Shown here piece after piece: positions 54,066 to 62,710 of a DNA stretch of 64,000 bases; within the stretch, counting starts at the first letter, position 1; each line of letters opens with the position of its first letter. Both the position numbers and the translations under genes were made by a program. The stretch is taken from NCBI RefSeq assembly GCF_041521385.1, contig NZ_CP168006.1:2724295-2788294 (forward strand), read 5' to 3'. The notes under the pieces are model-generated. The model saw only the letters and a list, made by a program, of their open reading frames with translations. It did not search any database and was not told the origin of the DNA. Source of the DNA: Alcaligenes faecalis. GTDB lineage: Bacteria > Pseudomonadota > Gammaproteobacteria > Burkholderiales > Burkholderiaceae_B.

Positions 54066-54095
54066 TGGTGGCCTTATGAGGGTGGATGCTGCTGG

Positions 54096-56279
54096 TCAGA
54101 GCAGCATCACGAACTCCCCCACCACCCGATAGCGATAGGCGTTATCGGCATTTAGCTCGATGACTTCATAGCTCGGGTCGCTGGAGCGGGGTTTCAAGAA
54201 AATCCTTTTATGTTCCCAGCCGTCCTCAGTATGGGTTTTGGTGCTTTCATATTCTTTGACGGTGAATCGTGTGCCTTCATCGCCGTCTTGGGGCGACAGG
54301 CATTCCACCAGGACGATCTTGCCGTTGCGGCTGCCGCCCGAATCTTGGCGGAACAGGCAAATGGAAGCATTCGGGATGATCATGTTCATGGACTCACCGA
54401 CAACCTGGCAGGCGAACATGTCTTTTTTGGGTTCTACATTCTGTGGCACGCCAACCCATTGTGTTTGTTCTACGTGCTGTTGCTCGCTGAAGCTGCCTGC
54501 TGCGGCTTGCAGATCATAGAGAGGGACGGCATTTACCCACGGCACGAGTGTTGGTGCTGGTGGCAGTTCTTGGGGCTGGGTGGGACGGTAGCTGGGAATA
54601 TGTTTTTTCAGGTATTCGCGCAGCGCCGGGTCGCAGGCATACACGTAGGTGCCTTTGATCCCACGAAGCATGATTGTGTTGTAGATATTGAGGATGTACT
54701 GCTTCAGCTCAGTTGCCGTTTTTTTGGAGTGTTTGCCATTACGATCCAGGTAGTTGTTTTCGTCGATGACAATTTCGTTGGTGGCACTGTTGTAGCTGAT
54801 CTCTTTCCCAAAGATAACGCCGGTGTAATTCAGGTCGTAGCCTTGGGTTGTGTGAATGCAGCCGACCTCATTTTCTGTGCCGATTGTGTTGATCCAGTCT
54901 GTATTGGTTCGGTTCCAGCGCAGTTTTACGGTGTCTATTTCGATGTCGTGAAGCTTGGGGTTTTTCTTGGAGTCCCATGGCCAGGCGTAGCCAGCCACTA
55001 GTCGAGCCAAGCCATATTGCTGGTTCTTGTGCTCAATTTCCCTGACTAAGTCAGCTGCGTTGTCAAAGAACAAAAACTCATATTTCCCGGTTCGCAGTTG
55101 CTCGTTTTCTGAGAGCTGGATATGAAGAAGTCGGTCAATAAAGTCCACATAGTCTTGGCCTGCCTGGACGCGGTATTGTGAGGTCAAGGTCATGACCTTC
55201 GACTGTTCTGATTGCTTTATTTTTTGGAAGTCCGCCGCATTCGCATCCGATGGCCTGATCGATTGATTAGGGTCGTAGAAGAAAACCGCTTTTTTTGCCT
55301 GTTGCGTTACCCAATCCACCTCGCTGCATGTGTGTTTGTCCAAACCCAAGGCGGCGCATGCCTGGTCGAAATGTTTATAGTAGGATCCAAGGTTTACACG
55401 TTGGCGTAGTCGGTGTGACTCATCGACCAAGACGATGTCGTAGTCCTTCTGGGCCAGCTTAGATGGGTTGATCACCATATCAGGATGCAAGCCAGCCACG
55501 TTCTTGAAAGCGCGTTTTAACGTGGTCCGAAATGAGGCCATGGGAACCACGAGGGCCATGCGGGGATTGGGGTAACGTTGTTTGAACTGAGTCAGCAGTG
55601 TGCGGAGCTCGTTTTCTTCTTCCGAGAACTCCTGAAGATTCAGTTCTGCTTCGTCGGTGTGAATCAGTTTGAACAGGAAGATTGCCAGAACAGATTTTCC
55701 TGTGCCTGCACCACCTTGAACCAGCAAGTGGCGAACGTTGCCATCAAGCAAAGCGCGCAGGATTTCAATCAGGCTCTGGCGTTGATCGAATGACAAGGCT
55801 TTGTAGGGCGAGTATTTGAAAACATCAGAGTTATCAATCGACTCCAGCGAGTGTTTGGCGATTCCCTGGCCTCGTAGCTTGTCCCAGACCTCCCGGAAGA
55901 TTTGACTGTAGACCTCATCTTTTTGATAGTAGTTGTGATCGGTCAGACCAAGATTTCCGTTGAGCAGCTCGAAGCATCCATCAGCCGCCATATATTTAAT
56001 CAGAGTGGACTCGATATCAAGCGTAGCGGATTTGTTGAAATGTGAACTGCTGATCAAATGAGCGGTGTTGAGCAGTTTTTTATGCTCGTGTAGCAGGTGG
56101 GTGTTCAGGCGGTTTAGCGCACTGGTCGTTTCTCCGACATAGGCGCGTCGTTTGGCCTTGTGGCTGAGGATGTAAACCAAGGGCCAGTTCCCAGCAGCAT
56201 AAGCATTGGATCTTATCTCCGCCAAAGCAAGGTTTGAAAACAGGTATTGGTTTACTTCTACACGATGTGGCTGACTCAT
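54096..56279 (-). CDS. GIY-YIG nuclease - DUF2075-like helicase - LexA/S24-like peptidase fusion
   Basis: The 727-residue protein has three parts. Residues about 30-110: a GIY-YIG nuclease (WPLVYILSHKAKRRAYVGET with an Arg and His further on). About 160-590: a P-loop helicase of the DUF2075/Schlafen-like group, with QGGAGTGKSVLAIFLF (Walker A near 190), IVLVDESHRLRQ (motif II) and CIHTTQGYDLNYTGVIFGKE. C-terminal ~125 residues: an S24/LexA-like domain with Ser in VVGESMNMIIPNAS and a candidate catalytic Lys in RFTVKEYES, the pair used for self-cleavage in LexA and UmuD. This suggests DNA-damage-triggered release or activation of the nuclease-helicase. MSQPHR at 56279 was chosen as start; ATG at 56357 would add 26 basic residues. 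Confidence 0.88.
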   Translation of the reverse strand: MSQPHRVEVNQYLFSNLALAEIRSNAYAAGNWPLVYILSHKAKRRAYVGETTSALNRLNTHLLHEHKKLLNTAHLISSSHFNKSATLDIESTLIKYMAADGCFELLNGNLGLTDHNYYQKDEVYSQIFREVWDKLRGQGIAKHSLESIDNSDVFKYSPYKALSFDQRQSLIEILRALLDGNVRHLLVQGGAGTGKSVLAIFLFKLIHTDEAELNLQEFSEEENELRTLLTQFKQRYPNPRMALVVPMASFRTTLKRAFKNVAGLHPDMVINPSKLAQKDYDIVLVDESHRLRQRVNLGSYYKHFDQACAALGLDKHTCSEVDWVTQQAKKAVFFYDPNQSIRPSDANAADFQKIKQSEQSKVMTLTSQYRVQAGQDYVDFIDRLLHIQLSENEQLRTGKYEFLFFDNAADLVREIEHKNQQYGLARLVAGYAWPWDSKKNPKLHDIEIDTVKLRWNRTNTDWINTIGTENEVGCIHTTQGYDLNYTGVIFGKEISYNSATNEIVIDENNYLDRNGKHSKKTATELKQYILNIYNTIMLRGIKGTYVYACDPALREYLKKHIPSYRPTQPQELPPAPTLVPWVNAVPLYDLQAAAGSFSEQQHVEQTQWVGVPQNVEPKKDMFACQVVGESMNMIIPNASICLFRQDSGGSRNGKIVLVECLSPQDGDEGTRFTVKEYESTKTHTEDGWEHKRIFLKPRSSDPSYEVIELNADNAYRYRVVGEFVMLL

Positions 56280-56568
56280 GGCGCTGGATGAATGATCTCT
56301 ATTTTTCTTGGTAGGTTTTGCTCGGTTTCTGTCCGTTTGACATGGCTGGTAAATCATAGCCTATTGGGATGAGCTGGTTTTGAGACCTTTTCTGTTTAAG
56401 TCGGGCAGGCCGATGTGGATGCCAGGGCGTGTCATGGTTTCAGATACGTGGATCAGGATGGTGCTAACTCTAACTGCCAGCAACCTCGCATAGCTATAAC
56501 AAAAGACAAGTAGACTCAGGCGCAGCGTGTCAGTGCATTTGACGACTTTCGGGGGAGTGCTAACAGCG

Positions 56569-57798
56569 ATGAATGGTTCTAGGAATACGCCTTTAGCGCA
56601 GCAGGTGGCGATGCAGCAGGGCAAGCCTCTGGAGGTTTTTTGGGCCTTCCTGAAATTGGGCTTGAGCTCATTTGGTGGGCCGATCGCGCATCTGGGGTAT
56701 TTCCGTGCGGAGTTTGTGGAGCGTCGTCGCTGGCTGGATGATCGCAGCTATTCGGATTTGGTCGCCTTGTGTCAGTTCTTGCCGGGGCCGGCCAGCAGTC
56801 AGGTGGGGATGGCGATTGGCTTGGGGCGTGCGGGCTGGTTGGGTTTACTGGCTGCCTGGATGGGCTTTACCTTGCCTTCGGCGATGGCGTTGATTCTGTT
56901 TGCCTTGAGTGTGGCCGGGTTTCAGGGGGTTGCCGAGTCTGCTTGGGTGCATGGTCTCAAGATCGTGGCTGTTGCGATTGTGGCGCAGGCGGTGCTGGGG
57001 ATGGCTCGCTCTTTATGTCCTGATCGCGCCAGAGCAGCCTTGGCGATTCTGGCGGCGTTGTTGAGCCTTTTGCTGCCTTCTGCGTTCGGGCAGGTTGTCG
57101 CTATTGCGATTACGGGTCTGCTGGCTTGGTGGAGGCTGGATGCAATTCAGGCAGGTGCTGAGCAGGCCCATGCGTATCCGGTGTCGCGCAAGGTGGGGAT
57201 AGCGGCTTTGCTGCTGTTTGCGGGCTTGTTGCTTGCTTTGCCGGTGTGGGCTGTGGCGACGGGTTCGTCTACGGCGCAGTTGCTGGAAGGGGTGTATCGC
57301 TCCGGGGCCTTGGTGTTTGGGGGCGGGCATGTGGTGTTGCCTTTGTTGCAGGCCTCGGTGGTGCCCAGCGGTGTGCTCAGCAATGCGGATTTGATAGTGG
57401 GTTACGGTGCCGCTCAAGCGGTTCCGGGGCCCTTGTTTACCTTTGCGGCGTATATCGGGGCGATGGCTCAAGGGCCCTTGCACGGATGGCTGGGAGGGTT
57501 GGTTTTACTGGTGGTGATTTTTATACCGGCGGTCTTGATTTTGATTGGCGTCCTGCCTTTTTGGCAGGGCTTGCGGCATAGGGCAGGGATGCGGACGGCG
57601 ATGGCCGGTGTGAATGCAGGGGTGGTCGGCATTCTTGGGGTGGCTCTGTATGACCCGGTGTGGACCAGTGCCATCCACAGTCGGGCGGATTTTGCGCTGG
57701 CTTTGCTTTTGTTTGGTTTGCTGACCGTAGGGCGGGTGCCCCCTGTTGTGGTGGTGCTTTTGGCGGGGTTAGGGGCATGGGGGATGTCTGTCGTTTGA
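56569..57798 (+). CDS. chrA: ChrA-family chromate efflux transporter
   Basis: The 409-residue membrane protein has the two homologous CHR domains, the first with FWAFLKLGLSSFGGPIAHLG, FVERRRWLDDRSYSDLVALC and LPGPASSQVGMAIGLGRAGW, the second with YRSGALVFGGGHVVLPLLQ and AAQAVPGPLFTFAAYIG. It exports chromate at the inner membrane. No ChrB regulator is adjacent. The start at 56569 was taken; a GTG at 56527 is upstream and in frame. The 56280-56526 spacer to the helicase contains divergent promoters not resolved here. Confidence 0.92.
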   Translation: MNGSRNTPLAQQVAMQQGKPLEVFWAFLKLGLSSFGGPIAHLGYFRAEFVERRRWLDDRSYSDLVALCQFLPGPASSQVGMAIGLGRAGWLGLLAAWMGFTLPSAMALILFALSVAGFQGVAESAWVHGLKIVAVAIVAQAVLGMARSLCPDRARAALAILAALLSLLLPSAFGQVVAIAITGLLAWWRLDAIQAGAEQAHAYPVSRKVGIAALLLFAGLLLALPVWAVATGSSTAQLLEGVYRSGALVFGGGHVVLPLLQASVVPSGVLSNADLIVGYGAAQAVPGPLFTFAAYIGAMAQGPLHGWLGGLVLLVVIFIPAVLILIGVLPFWQGLRHRAGMRTAMAGVNAGVVGILGVALYDPVWTSAIHSRADFALALLLFGLLTVGRVPPVVVVLLAGLGAWGMSVV

Positions 57799-57843
57799 CG
57801 AGAAGTGCGTGGCAGACCCCCATTTACTGGTGATGTGCCGAAT

Positions 57844-57897
57844 GGCCCCCTTGAAACGCTCGTCGAGCAAGGTTGAGGGGAGCGTTGTGAAGGGGCC
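57844..57897. terminator. Imperfect inverted repeat between convergent chrA and the DUF3726-like gene
   Basis: GGCCCC and AACGCT in 57844-57860 pair with AGCGTT and GGGGCC in 57881-57897, with small mismatches and a loop of about 20 bases. There is no T-tract, so it is a probable weak bidirectional terminator. Confidence 0.5.
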
Positions 57898-57920
57898 GTG
57901 GTTCGTCGTTTGGGCCGCAC

Positions 57921-58658
57921 TTAACGCCCGCCAGCGCCTTGTCTAGATCGCTCACTACTTTCGACCAAAACGCCTTCGCCTATTTTGTTGATATGAGCCC
58001 AGAGTTGCTCACTAATTTCTATTCCGCAATCCACGGTTTGCTCTTTGTTCAATTCCACCTGCTTCGCACTAATGTGATGTGCGTTGAGATGTTGTAACGA
58101 GGATGTCAGATCTACTCTGGAGCTGCAAATAATGGTGAGCGCCTGTTTATCCTCATCCTTAACTTTTTGGCTTGTTTGCGCCACGCTATAACTAGGGTAT
58201 CTCGCCCCGGCCTTGATGGCTGCCGTATGTTCGATGAGTGTCTGGCTACCATTTTGCCAATAAGCAGCAACACTAATACCGCGACGACCACAATCCGTTA
58301 GGGCTTTGAGAATAAACATACGGTTATGGCAATTGTGTACCGTCACCGTCGCAACGCCTTGTGCCAAAGCTTTGGCATGTGCCAAGTCAACAGAAGCAGC
58401 GATACAGTTAAGCGCACTGCGTCCATGGCTGTCGATGATCGCCGAAGTACTATCCTCATAAATCACGGTGCTCAATGGCCTGGCGTTATCTTGATCAATG
58501 TATGGCAGGGCACGCGTCAATTCTTCCAATCCGTTTAAGCCGTGCTTTTCTAACCAAAGAATCATGTTGGCGGCGTCTTCATAGTTACCTACAAAATAGC
58601 CAGTCGCTTCAAAACAGCGACGTAACACCGTTTTTAATTCCGTCATGGAGACATGCAT
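57921..58658 (-). CDS. DUF3726-like protein (LDH2/malate-dehydrogenase-like N-terminus)
   Basis: The 245-residue protein begins MHVSMTELKTVLRRCFEATG and NYEDAANMILWLEKHGLNG, a pattern that resembles DUF3726 and the start of LDH2-type dehydrogenases, then has VDLAHAKALAQGVATVTVHNC. No Rossmann or cofactor site is seen. The function is unknown. Its ATG overlaps the stop of the 577-residue gene (TAATG), so the two products are translated together and probably form a complex. The family call is from general resemblance. Confidence 0.5.
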   Translation of the reverse strand: MHVSMTELKTVLRRCFEATGYFVGNYEDAANMILWLEKHGLNGLEELTRALPYIDQDNARPLSTVIYEDSTSAIIDSHGRSALNCIAASVDLAHAKALAQGVATVTVHNCHNRMFILKALTDCGRRGISVAAYWQNGSQTLIEHTAAIKAGARYPSYSVAQTSQKVKDEDKQALTIICSSRVDLTSSLQHLNAHHISAKQVELNKEQTVDCGIEISEQLWAHINKIGEGVLVESSERSRQGAGGR

Positions 58659-60391
58659 TATGTGTTCTCCTCTAACGGCACGCGTTGCTCAGGAGCGAGG
58701 GGCATGAACCAGTCGTCATTAAATGTTTTTCCTATATCTTCTAGTAATGGCGCTCCTTGAAACATTGTGTTTCGCACCCACAGTTTTGAGCGTGGATCAA
58801 ATTTACCGACACCAAAGAAGGCCAATTTCGCACGCAGTAAATGCATAGGCAAAATGTCACGATCCAGTAAATTGGCCTGTATATCACCATAGATACAACG
58901 ACTCATGCTTTGTATACGGCGCACAATGCCGCGTAACTTGGGCTTGGCGACCATGAATCGGGCCGTTACGTGGTCGGGGTGTTTGACAATGTACTCAAGT
59001 AATTGGTCATAACAGCGACGCACCGCATAGGCCACGCCCAATGCCATTTCCTTATCTTTTCCCTGTTCTTCCTTAACATCGCCTAGCCTAGGCTCCATTT
59101 TTTCTTCCGAGCGATACCAGAATGTGTCTTTTGCTCCTTCCGCGCTAAAGTCATAACGTAATGCCCAGCCGTAACGCTCTTCAATAAGCTGCTTGAGTTC
59201 TTGTAACGGCATGACCGGGTCAAGATCCAGGAATTCTTCCGCACAGTGATAAGCCTCTAGGTCATCGACCAGCTCTGGATAGAGCTCCAGCATGATTGAC
59301 ACGAGCATTTCCTGCCCTTGCAAAGAGCAGTTCACCTCACTCCAGCGCAAGATATCGTCCCAGCTAGAGAGCCCCTGCGCGATGTAAGCACTGATGGCAG
59401 CCAAATCCTTGAGCACTTGCTTGTTATTGTGTGTTTGCCACTCATCTTCAGTGACGGTTTCAGCGGTATGACGTGCACAGCGGTGTATGAGCTCCGGGAG
59501 TTGCTGCTGGATACGGGCATTAATGTTTCCCAGGACACGCACTCTGGCGAGCGCCAGTTCGCGCATTTCAATCCATTGATTGATCAGTCTTGGATGATTG
59601 ATCAGATAGGGAGCCATGCCTAAACCGGTCGAGTTACCGATACCGAAGAAACGCTTCACTTCCGGTTGCAGGGGAGAGTACGTTGCGCGAGAGCGATGCT
59701 GAGCAATGTATTCAGCCTGAAACAGACTAAAATTGCGCAACATGAGACAGACGAACATTTCTGCTGCAAATGGGCGGGCAAAGTCCGCATGGCGAGTTGC
59801 TACTTTTTCCCAATCGGCCATACCTAGCTTGCCACTGCCATAAACTGCTGTGGTGCGGTATAAGTAGCCAACTTTGGCTATCTGCTTAACATCTGGCTGC
59901 GCCCCTTTTGCTAACTGTTCAACAACATAATCAAAATTACGCGCACTGCGATTGGCTCTGGATAGCACAAATACACGTGCATCAAGCCGCCCGGCCTCTT
60001 GCAACGGGACTTGTTGGCGTAAGGTTTCCAGATACTCGCCATTTACCTGTCCATCCACTAATGCCATGGTCAAGTCCCATTTCGTGGCAATAACGCGATC
60101 ATTACGTTCTTCAGGGGATAAGTAATTGGAGAACAGGACAAAACTGTATATTTTATTTGGCGTCGTTACTTCGTAAATAACGCTGCCATAAGCCAGATCA
60201 TCCAGCTCCAGGTGAACGAGTTCTATTTGCCAACGCTCACGCATGATGCGGCGTACCAAGGTTCGCATGAAACTCAAACGGCTTTGGTGTATTGAACCCA
60301 GCCGCTCCAAGTTCATAACCTGACTTGCTGGCCGAAGTGGTAGTGCATTTGCTCCTCGCAGAGCTGCGTGTATCGCAGCTGGCATGCTCAT
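58658..60391 (-). CDS. Unrecognised 577-residue protein of the catabolic cluster
   Basis: The product has no motif that I can name. It begins MSMPAAIHAALRGANALPLRP and contains RSRATYSPLQPEVKRFFGIG, NSTGLGMAPYLINHPRLINQ and SVIYEVTTPNKIYSFVLFSN. It looks soluble, mostly helical, with many charged residues and no signal peptide or membrane segment. AAGGAT lies about 9 bases before the ATG. Its tight coupling to the DUF3726-like gene and its place in a betaine-type cluster suggest an enzyme or large subunit of a two-component system. The spacer 60392-60615 to the RidA gene shows no gene. Confidence 0.6.
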   Translation of the reverse strand: MSMPAAIHAALRGANALPLRPASQVMNLERLGSIHQSRLSFMRTLVRRIMRERWQIELVHLELDDLAYGSVIYEVTTPNKIYSFVLFSNYLSPEERNDRVIATKWDLTMALVDGQVNGEYLETLRQQVPLQEAGRLDARVFVLSRANRSARNFDYVVEQLAKGAQPDVKQIAKVGYLYRTTAVYGSGKLGMADWEKVATRHADFARPFAAEMFVCLMLRNFSLFQAEYIAQHRSRATYSPLQPEVKRFFGIGNSTGLGMAPYLINHPRLINQWIEMRELALARVRVLGNINARIQQQLPELIHRCARHTAETVTEDEWQTHNNKQVLKDLAAISAYIAQGLSSWDDILRWSEVNCSLQGQEMLVSIMLELYPELVDDLEAYHCAEEFLDLDPVMPLQELKQLIEERYGWALRYDFSAEGAKDTFWYRSEEKMEPRLGDVKEEQGKDKEMALGVAYAVRRCYDQLLEYIVKHPDHVTARFMVAKPKLRGIVRRIQSMSRCIYGDIQANLLDRDILPMHLLRAKLAFFGVGKFDPRSKLWVRNTMFQGAPLLEDIGKTFNDDWFMPLAPEQRVPLEENT

Positions 60392-60615
60392 GATGCTTAT
60401 CCTTATACTTGGTTCATTCTAGGGGTACAGCACAGACATAGACCATCTGTATTGAACCGCCTACATCATCGGTGAAAAGCTTGCCCTGATACCAATGAAA
60501 AGGCTCTATCAGGTAGTAAGCAAAACTTATCAATCCCATAGGCTATTTTTTCTATTGATCATGCGTTGCCTGGCAGAATCACCCGTCTGCAGCCAGCGCC
60601 AAGCGTTGCTGGCTT

Positions 60616-60996
60616 TCAGGGATTGGGTACCGCCGCATAAGCAATAATTTCGCAGAGCATTTCTTCACGAGCCAGGCCTGCAACAATGGCGGCGGCCCGG
60701 TTGGGGAAAGGGGGCGCAAAGTACTCAGCATAAATGCGATTAAATAGGGGCAGATGGCGACGGTCAGTGACATAGATGAGGACCTGGGTTACGTCGGCCA
60801 TGCTGAGATCTGCAGCCTCAATCGTATGCTTGAGGTTTTCCATGGTTTGGCGCGCTTGCGCTTCGATACCGCCTTCTACTACGTGACCGTTGGCATTGAT
60901 AGGAATTTGTGCGGTATAGAGCTGGTTGTTTGCAATAACCGCCCATTCAAATGGTGTTGTAGAAGTAAACAAATCGGTTTTAACGGCTTTTTTCAT
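60616..60996 (-). CDS. RidA (YjgF/YER057c/UK114) family protein
   Basis: The 126-residue protein has the family trimer-forming pattern: AVIANNQLYTAQIPINANGHVVEGGIEAQARQTMENLKHTIEAA and DVTQVLIYVTDRRHLPLFNRIYAEYFAPPFPNRAA (split motifs, Arg in NRAA binds the substrate carboxylate). Classical RidA hydrolyses reactive 2-aminoacrylate and imines. Here it may remove imine intermediates of the catabolic cluster. The start at 60996 gives the usual length and follows the BCCT gene by 44 bases. Confidence 0.85.
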   Translation of the reverse strand: MKKAVKTDLFTSTTPFEWAVIANNQLYTAQIPINANGHVVEGGIEAQARQTMENLKHTIEAADLSMADVTQVLIYVTDRRHLPLFNRIYAEYFAPPFPNRAAAIVAGLAREEMLCEIIAYAAVPNP

Positions 60997-61008
60997 ACTG
61001 TGTGTAGT

Positions 61009-61028
61009 AGGAGTGCCGTGGCACTCCT
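61009..61028. repeat. Perfect 20-base inverted repeat between BCCT and RidA genes
   Basis: AGGAGTGCC (61009-61017) and GGCACTCCT (61020-61028) form a near-perfect palindrome with a two-base centre. It sits in the intercistronic spacer. It could be an mRNA hairpin setting the ratio of the two products or a regulator site. Confidence 0.8.
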
Positions 61029-61040
61029 GGTTGATAACGG

Positions 61041-62606
61041 TTATAGACCTTGATCCTTGGCCATTTGGTGGGCAATCCGTGGAGCAATCCATAAGGAGGG
61101 CAACAGGATCAGGGAAACGGGTACCGCTGTGACGACAATAAAAGATTGAAGAGCCGAAATTCCCCCCGAGCCTATAGAGATCAGGAGCGCAGCCATGATG
61201 CCCATCATGACTCCCCAGAAAACACGTACGGACGCTTTGGGGTGGTCAGTTCCTGTCATCACCATAGAGACGGCATAGGTCATGGAGTCTCCAGTTGTAG
61301 CCACAAAGATTGCGGTGAGCACGAGAAACAGCACGGATATGAGAAAGCCCGCTGGTAACTGGTCGGTGATTGCCAAGAGGACGGCAGGCAGATCAAAGTG
61401 GGTAAAGGCGGAGGTTATGACCCCAGGGTTTTGCAGCTCAAAGGCCAGCCCACTGCCCCCTAAAATGGTGAACCAGAAGCAGGTGATCAATGGCGCAACA
61501 ATGGAGATCAATAAGACCATTTCACGGATGGTGCGACCTTTGGAAATACGGGCAACAAACATTGCCATAAGCGGCGCATACCCTAAGAACCAGCCCCAGA
61601 AAAAAATAGTCCATGCATCCAGCCAGGCAGAGTTGGCCCGAAACGTTGCCATTGGCATAAATTGATTGATATAAATGCCCAAGCCTTGGAGATAGCCATC
61701 GATGATGAAGGCAGTGGGGCCGAAAAATAGTATAAAAACCATCAAGATAAGGGCCAGTAGTACATTGGCTCGGCTAAGCAGTTGTATGCCCTTGATGACT
61801 CCGCTGACGGCAGAGAGGGTGTAGATGGCAATCAGGCCACCAAGAATGATCAATTGGGTGGTGTAGTTATTTGAAATGCCAAATAGCGCATCGAGACCGT
61901 AGCTTACTTGCAGACCTAAAAAGCCTATTGGGCCAACGGTACCCGCTACAACAGCCAGTACACAGCAGGTATCAACGAGGGTACCTAAGGGGCCTGTCAT
62001 CGCTTTGTCGCCAAAAATGGGATAGAGCAGAGTGCGAGGTTTTAGGGGTAGGCCTTTCTCATAATGCAGATACATAAAGATGATGCAGGTTAGGCTACCT
62101 AGGATGGCCCATGCCAGGAATCCCCAATGCATGAAACTTTGTGCCAAGGCATGGTAGGCAGCCTGGGGAGTGCCGGTTGCAGTATCAGAAAATACAGGTG
62201 GTATCGAGGTGAAATGTGCGATGGGCTCTGCAGCGGCCCAGAACACACCGCCACCTGCCAGCAGAGTACACATGACAACCGAGATCCATTGAAATGTAGA
62301 CATTTCTGGGGTTTTGGTACCTCCCAAAACAACGGAACCGGTACGGCCAATTGCCAGAAATAGTCCAATGACAAAGGTCAGTAGCATCAGTACTTGCCAG
62401 TAAGCACCGAAATAGCGTGTCGATGCAGCAAATGCCGTATTGACCCAGCCAGATACCATTTTTATATCGTAGAGGGCCAGGACTAAGAACAGTACCAATA
62501 CGCCACCACTGAGCAGGAGAACTGGTAAGTCTATGCCTGCGAGTGGTTTGGTGTTGCGCTGTTTTAGGGCTGCTTGTGCGGCAACTGTATGAGAGGTGTT
62601 ACCCAT
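61041..62606 (-). CDS. BCCT-family betaine/carnitine/choline transporter
   Basis: The 521-residue membrane protein has twelve predicted helices and the family signature region DAWTIFFWGWFLGYAPLMAM and ARISKGRTIRE. GGVFWAAAEPIAHF with aromatic residues is the substrate cage region. Members import quaternary amines such as glycine betaine, choline, carnitine or proline betaine. The missing long charged tails argue against osmotic sensing, so it is probably a nutrient uptake carrier for the cluster. AGGAGA lies 7 bases before the ATG. Confidence 0.92.
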   Translation of the reverse strand: MGNTSHTVAAQAALKQRNTKPLAGIDLPVLLLSGGVLVLFLVLALYDIKMVSGWVNTAFAASTRYFGAYWQVLMLLTFVIGLFLAIGRTGSVVLGGTKTPEMSTFQWISVVMCTLLAGGGVFWAAAEPIAHFTSIPPVFSDTATGTPQAAYHALAQSFMHWGFLAWAILGSLTCIIFMYLHYEKGLPLKPRTLLYPIFGDKAMTGPLGTLVDTCCVLAVVAGTVGPIGFLGLQVSYGLDALFGISNNYTTQLIILGGLIAIYTLSAVSGVIKGIQLLSRANVLLALILMVFILFFGPTAFIIDGYLQGLGIYINQFMPMATFRANSAWLDAWTIFFWGWFLGYAPLMAMFVARISKGRTIREMVLLISIVAPLITCFWFTILGGSGLAFELQNPGVITSAFTHFDLPAVLLAITDQLPAGFLISVLFLVLTAIFVATTGDSMTYAVSMVMTGTDHPKASVRVFWGVMMGIMAALLISIGSGGISALQSFIVVTAVPVSLILLPSLWIAPRIAHQMAKDQGL

Positions 62607-62650
62607 TTATCGTCTCCTGAGGAATCGTTATATTTATTGTTAAGGCCACA

Positions 62651-62695
62651 CCTGTAGCTGGAGTGTGTCTATGTGGTACACACGACCGCTACAGG
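62651..62695. repeat. Nested inverted repeat between dipeptidase and BCCT genes
   Basis: CCTGTAGC (62651-62658) pairs with GCTACAGG (62688-62695), and GTGTGT (62663-62668) pairs with ACACAC (62678-62683) inside. On the minus-strand transcript this is a long hairpin right after the dipeptidase stop. It could be a processing or attenuation site before the BCCT gene. Confidence 0.75.
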
Positions 62696-62710
62696 CTTGG
62701 GCCTTGGGCA

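Noticed and set aside
56280..56526. LexA operator before the S24-helicase gene
   Set aside because: An S24 domain made this worth looking for, but no CTG-N10-CAG site fitting the consensus was found in the upstream region.
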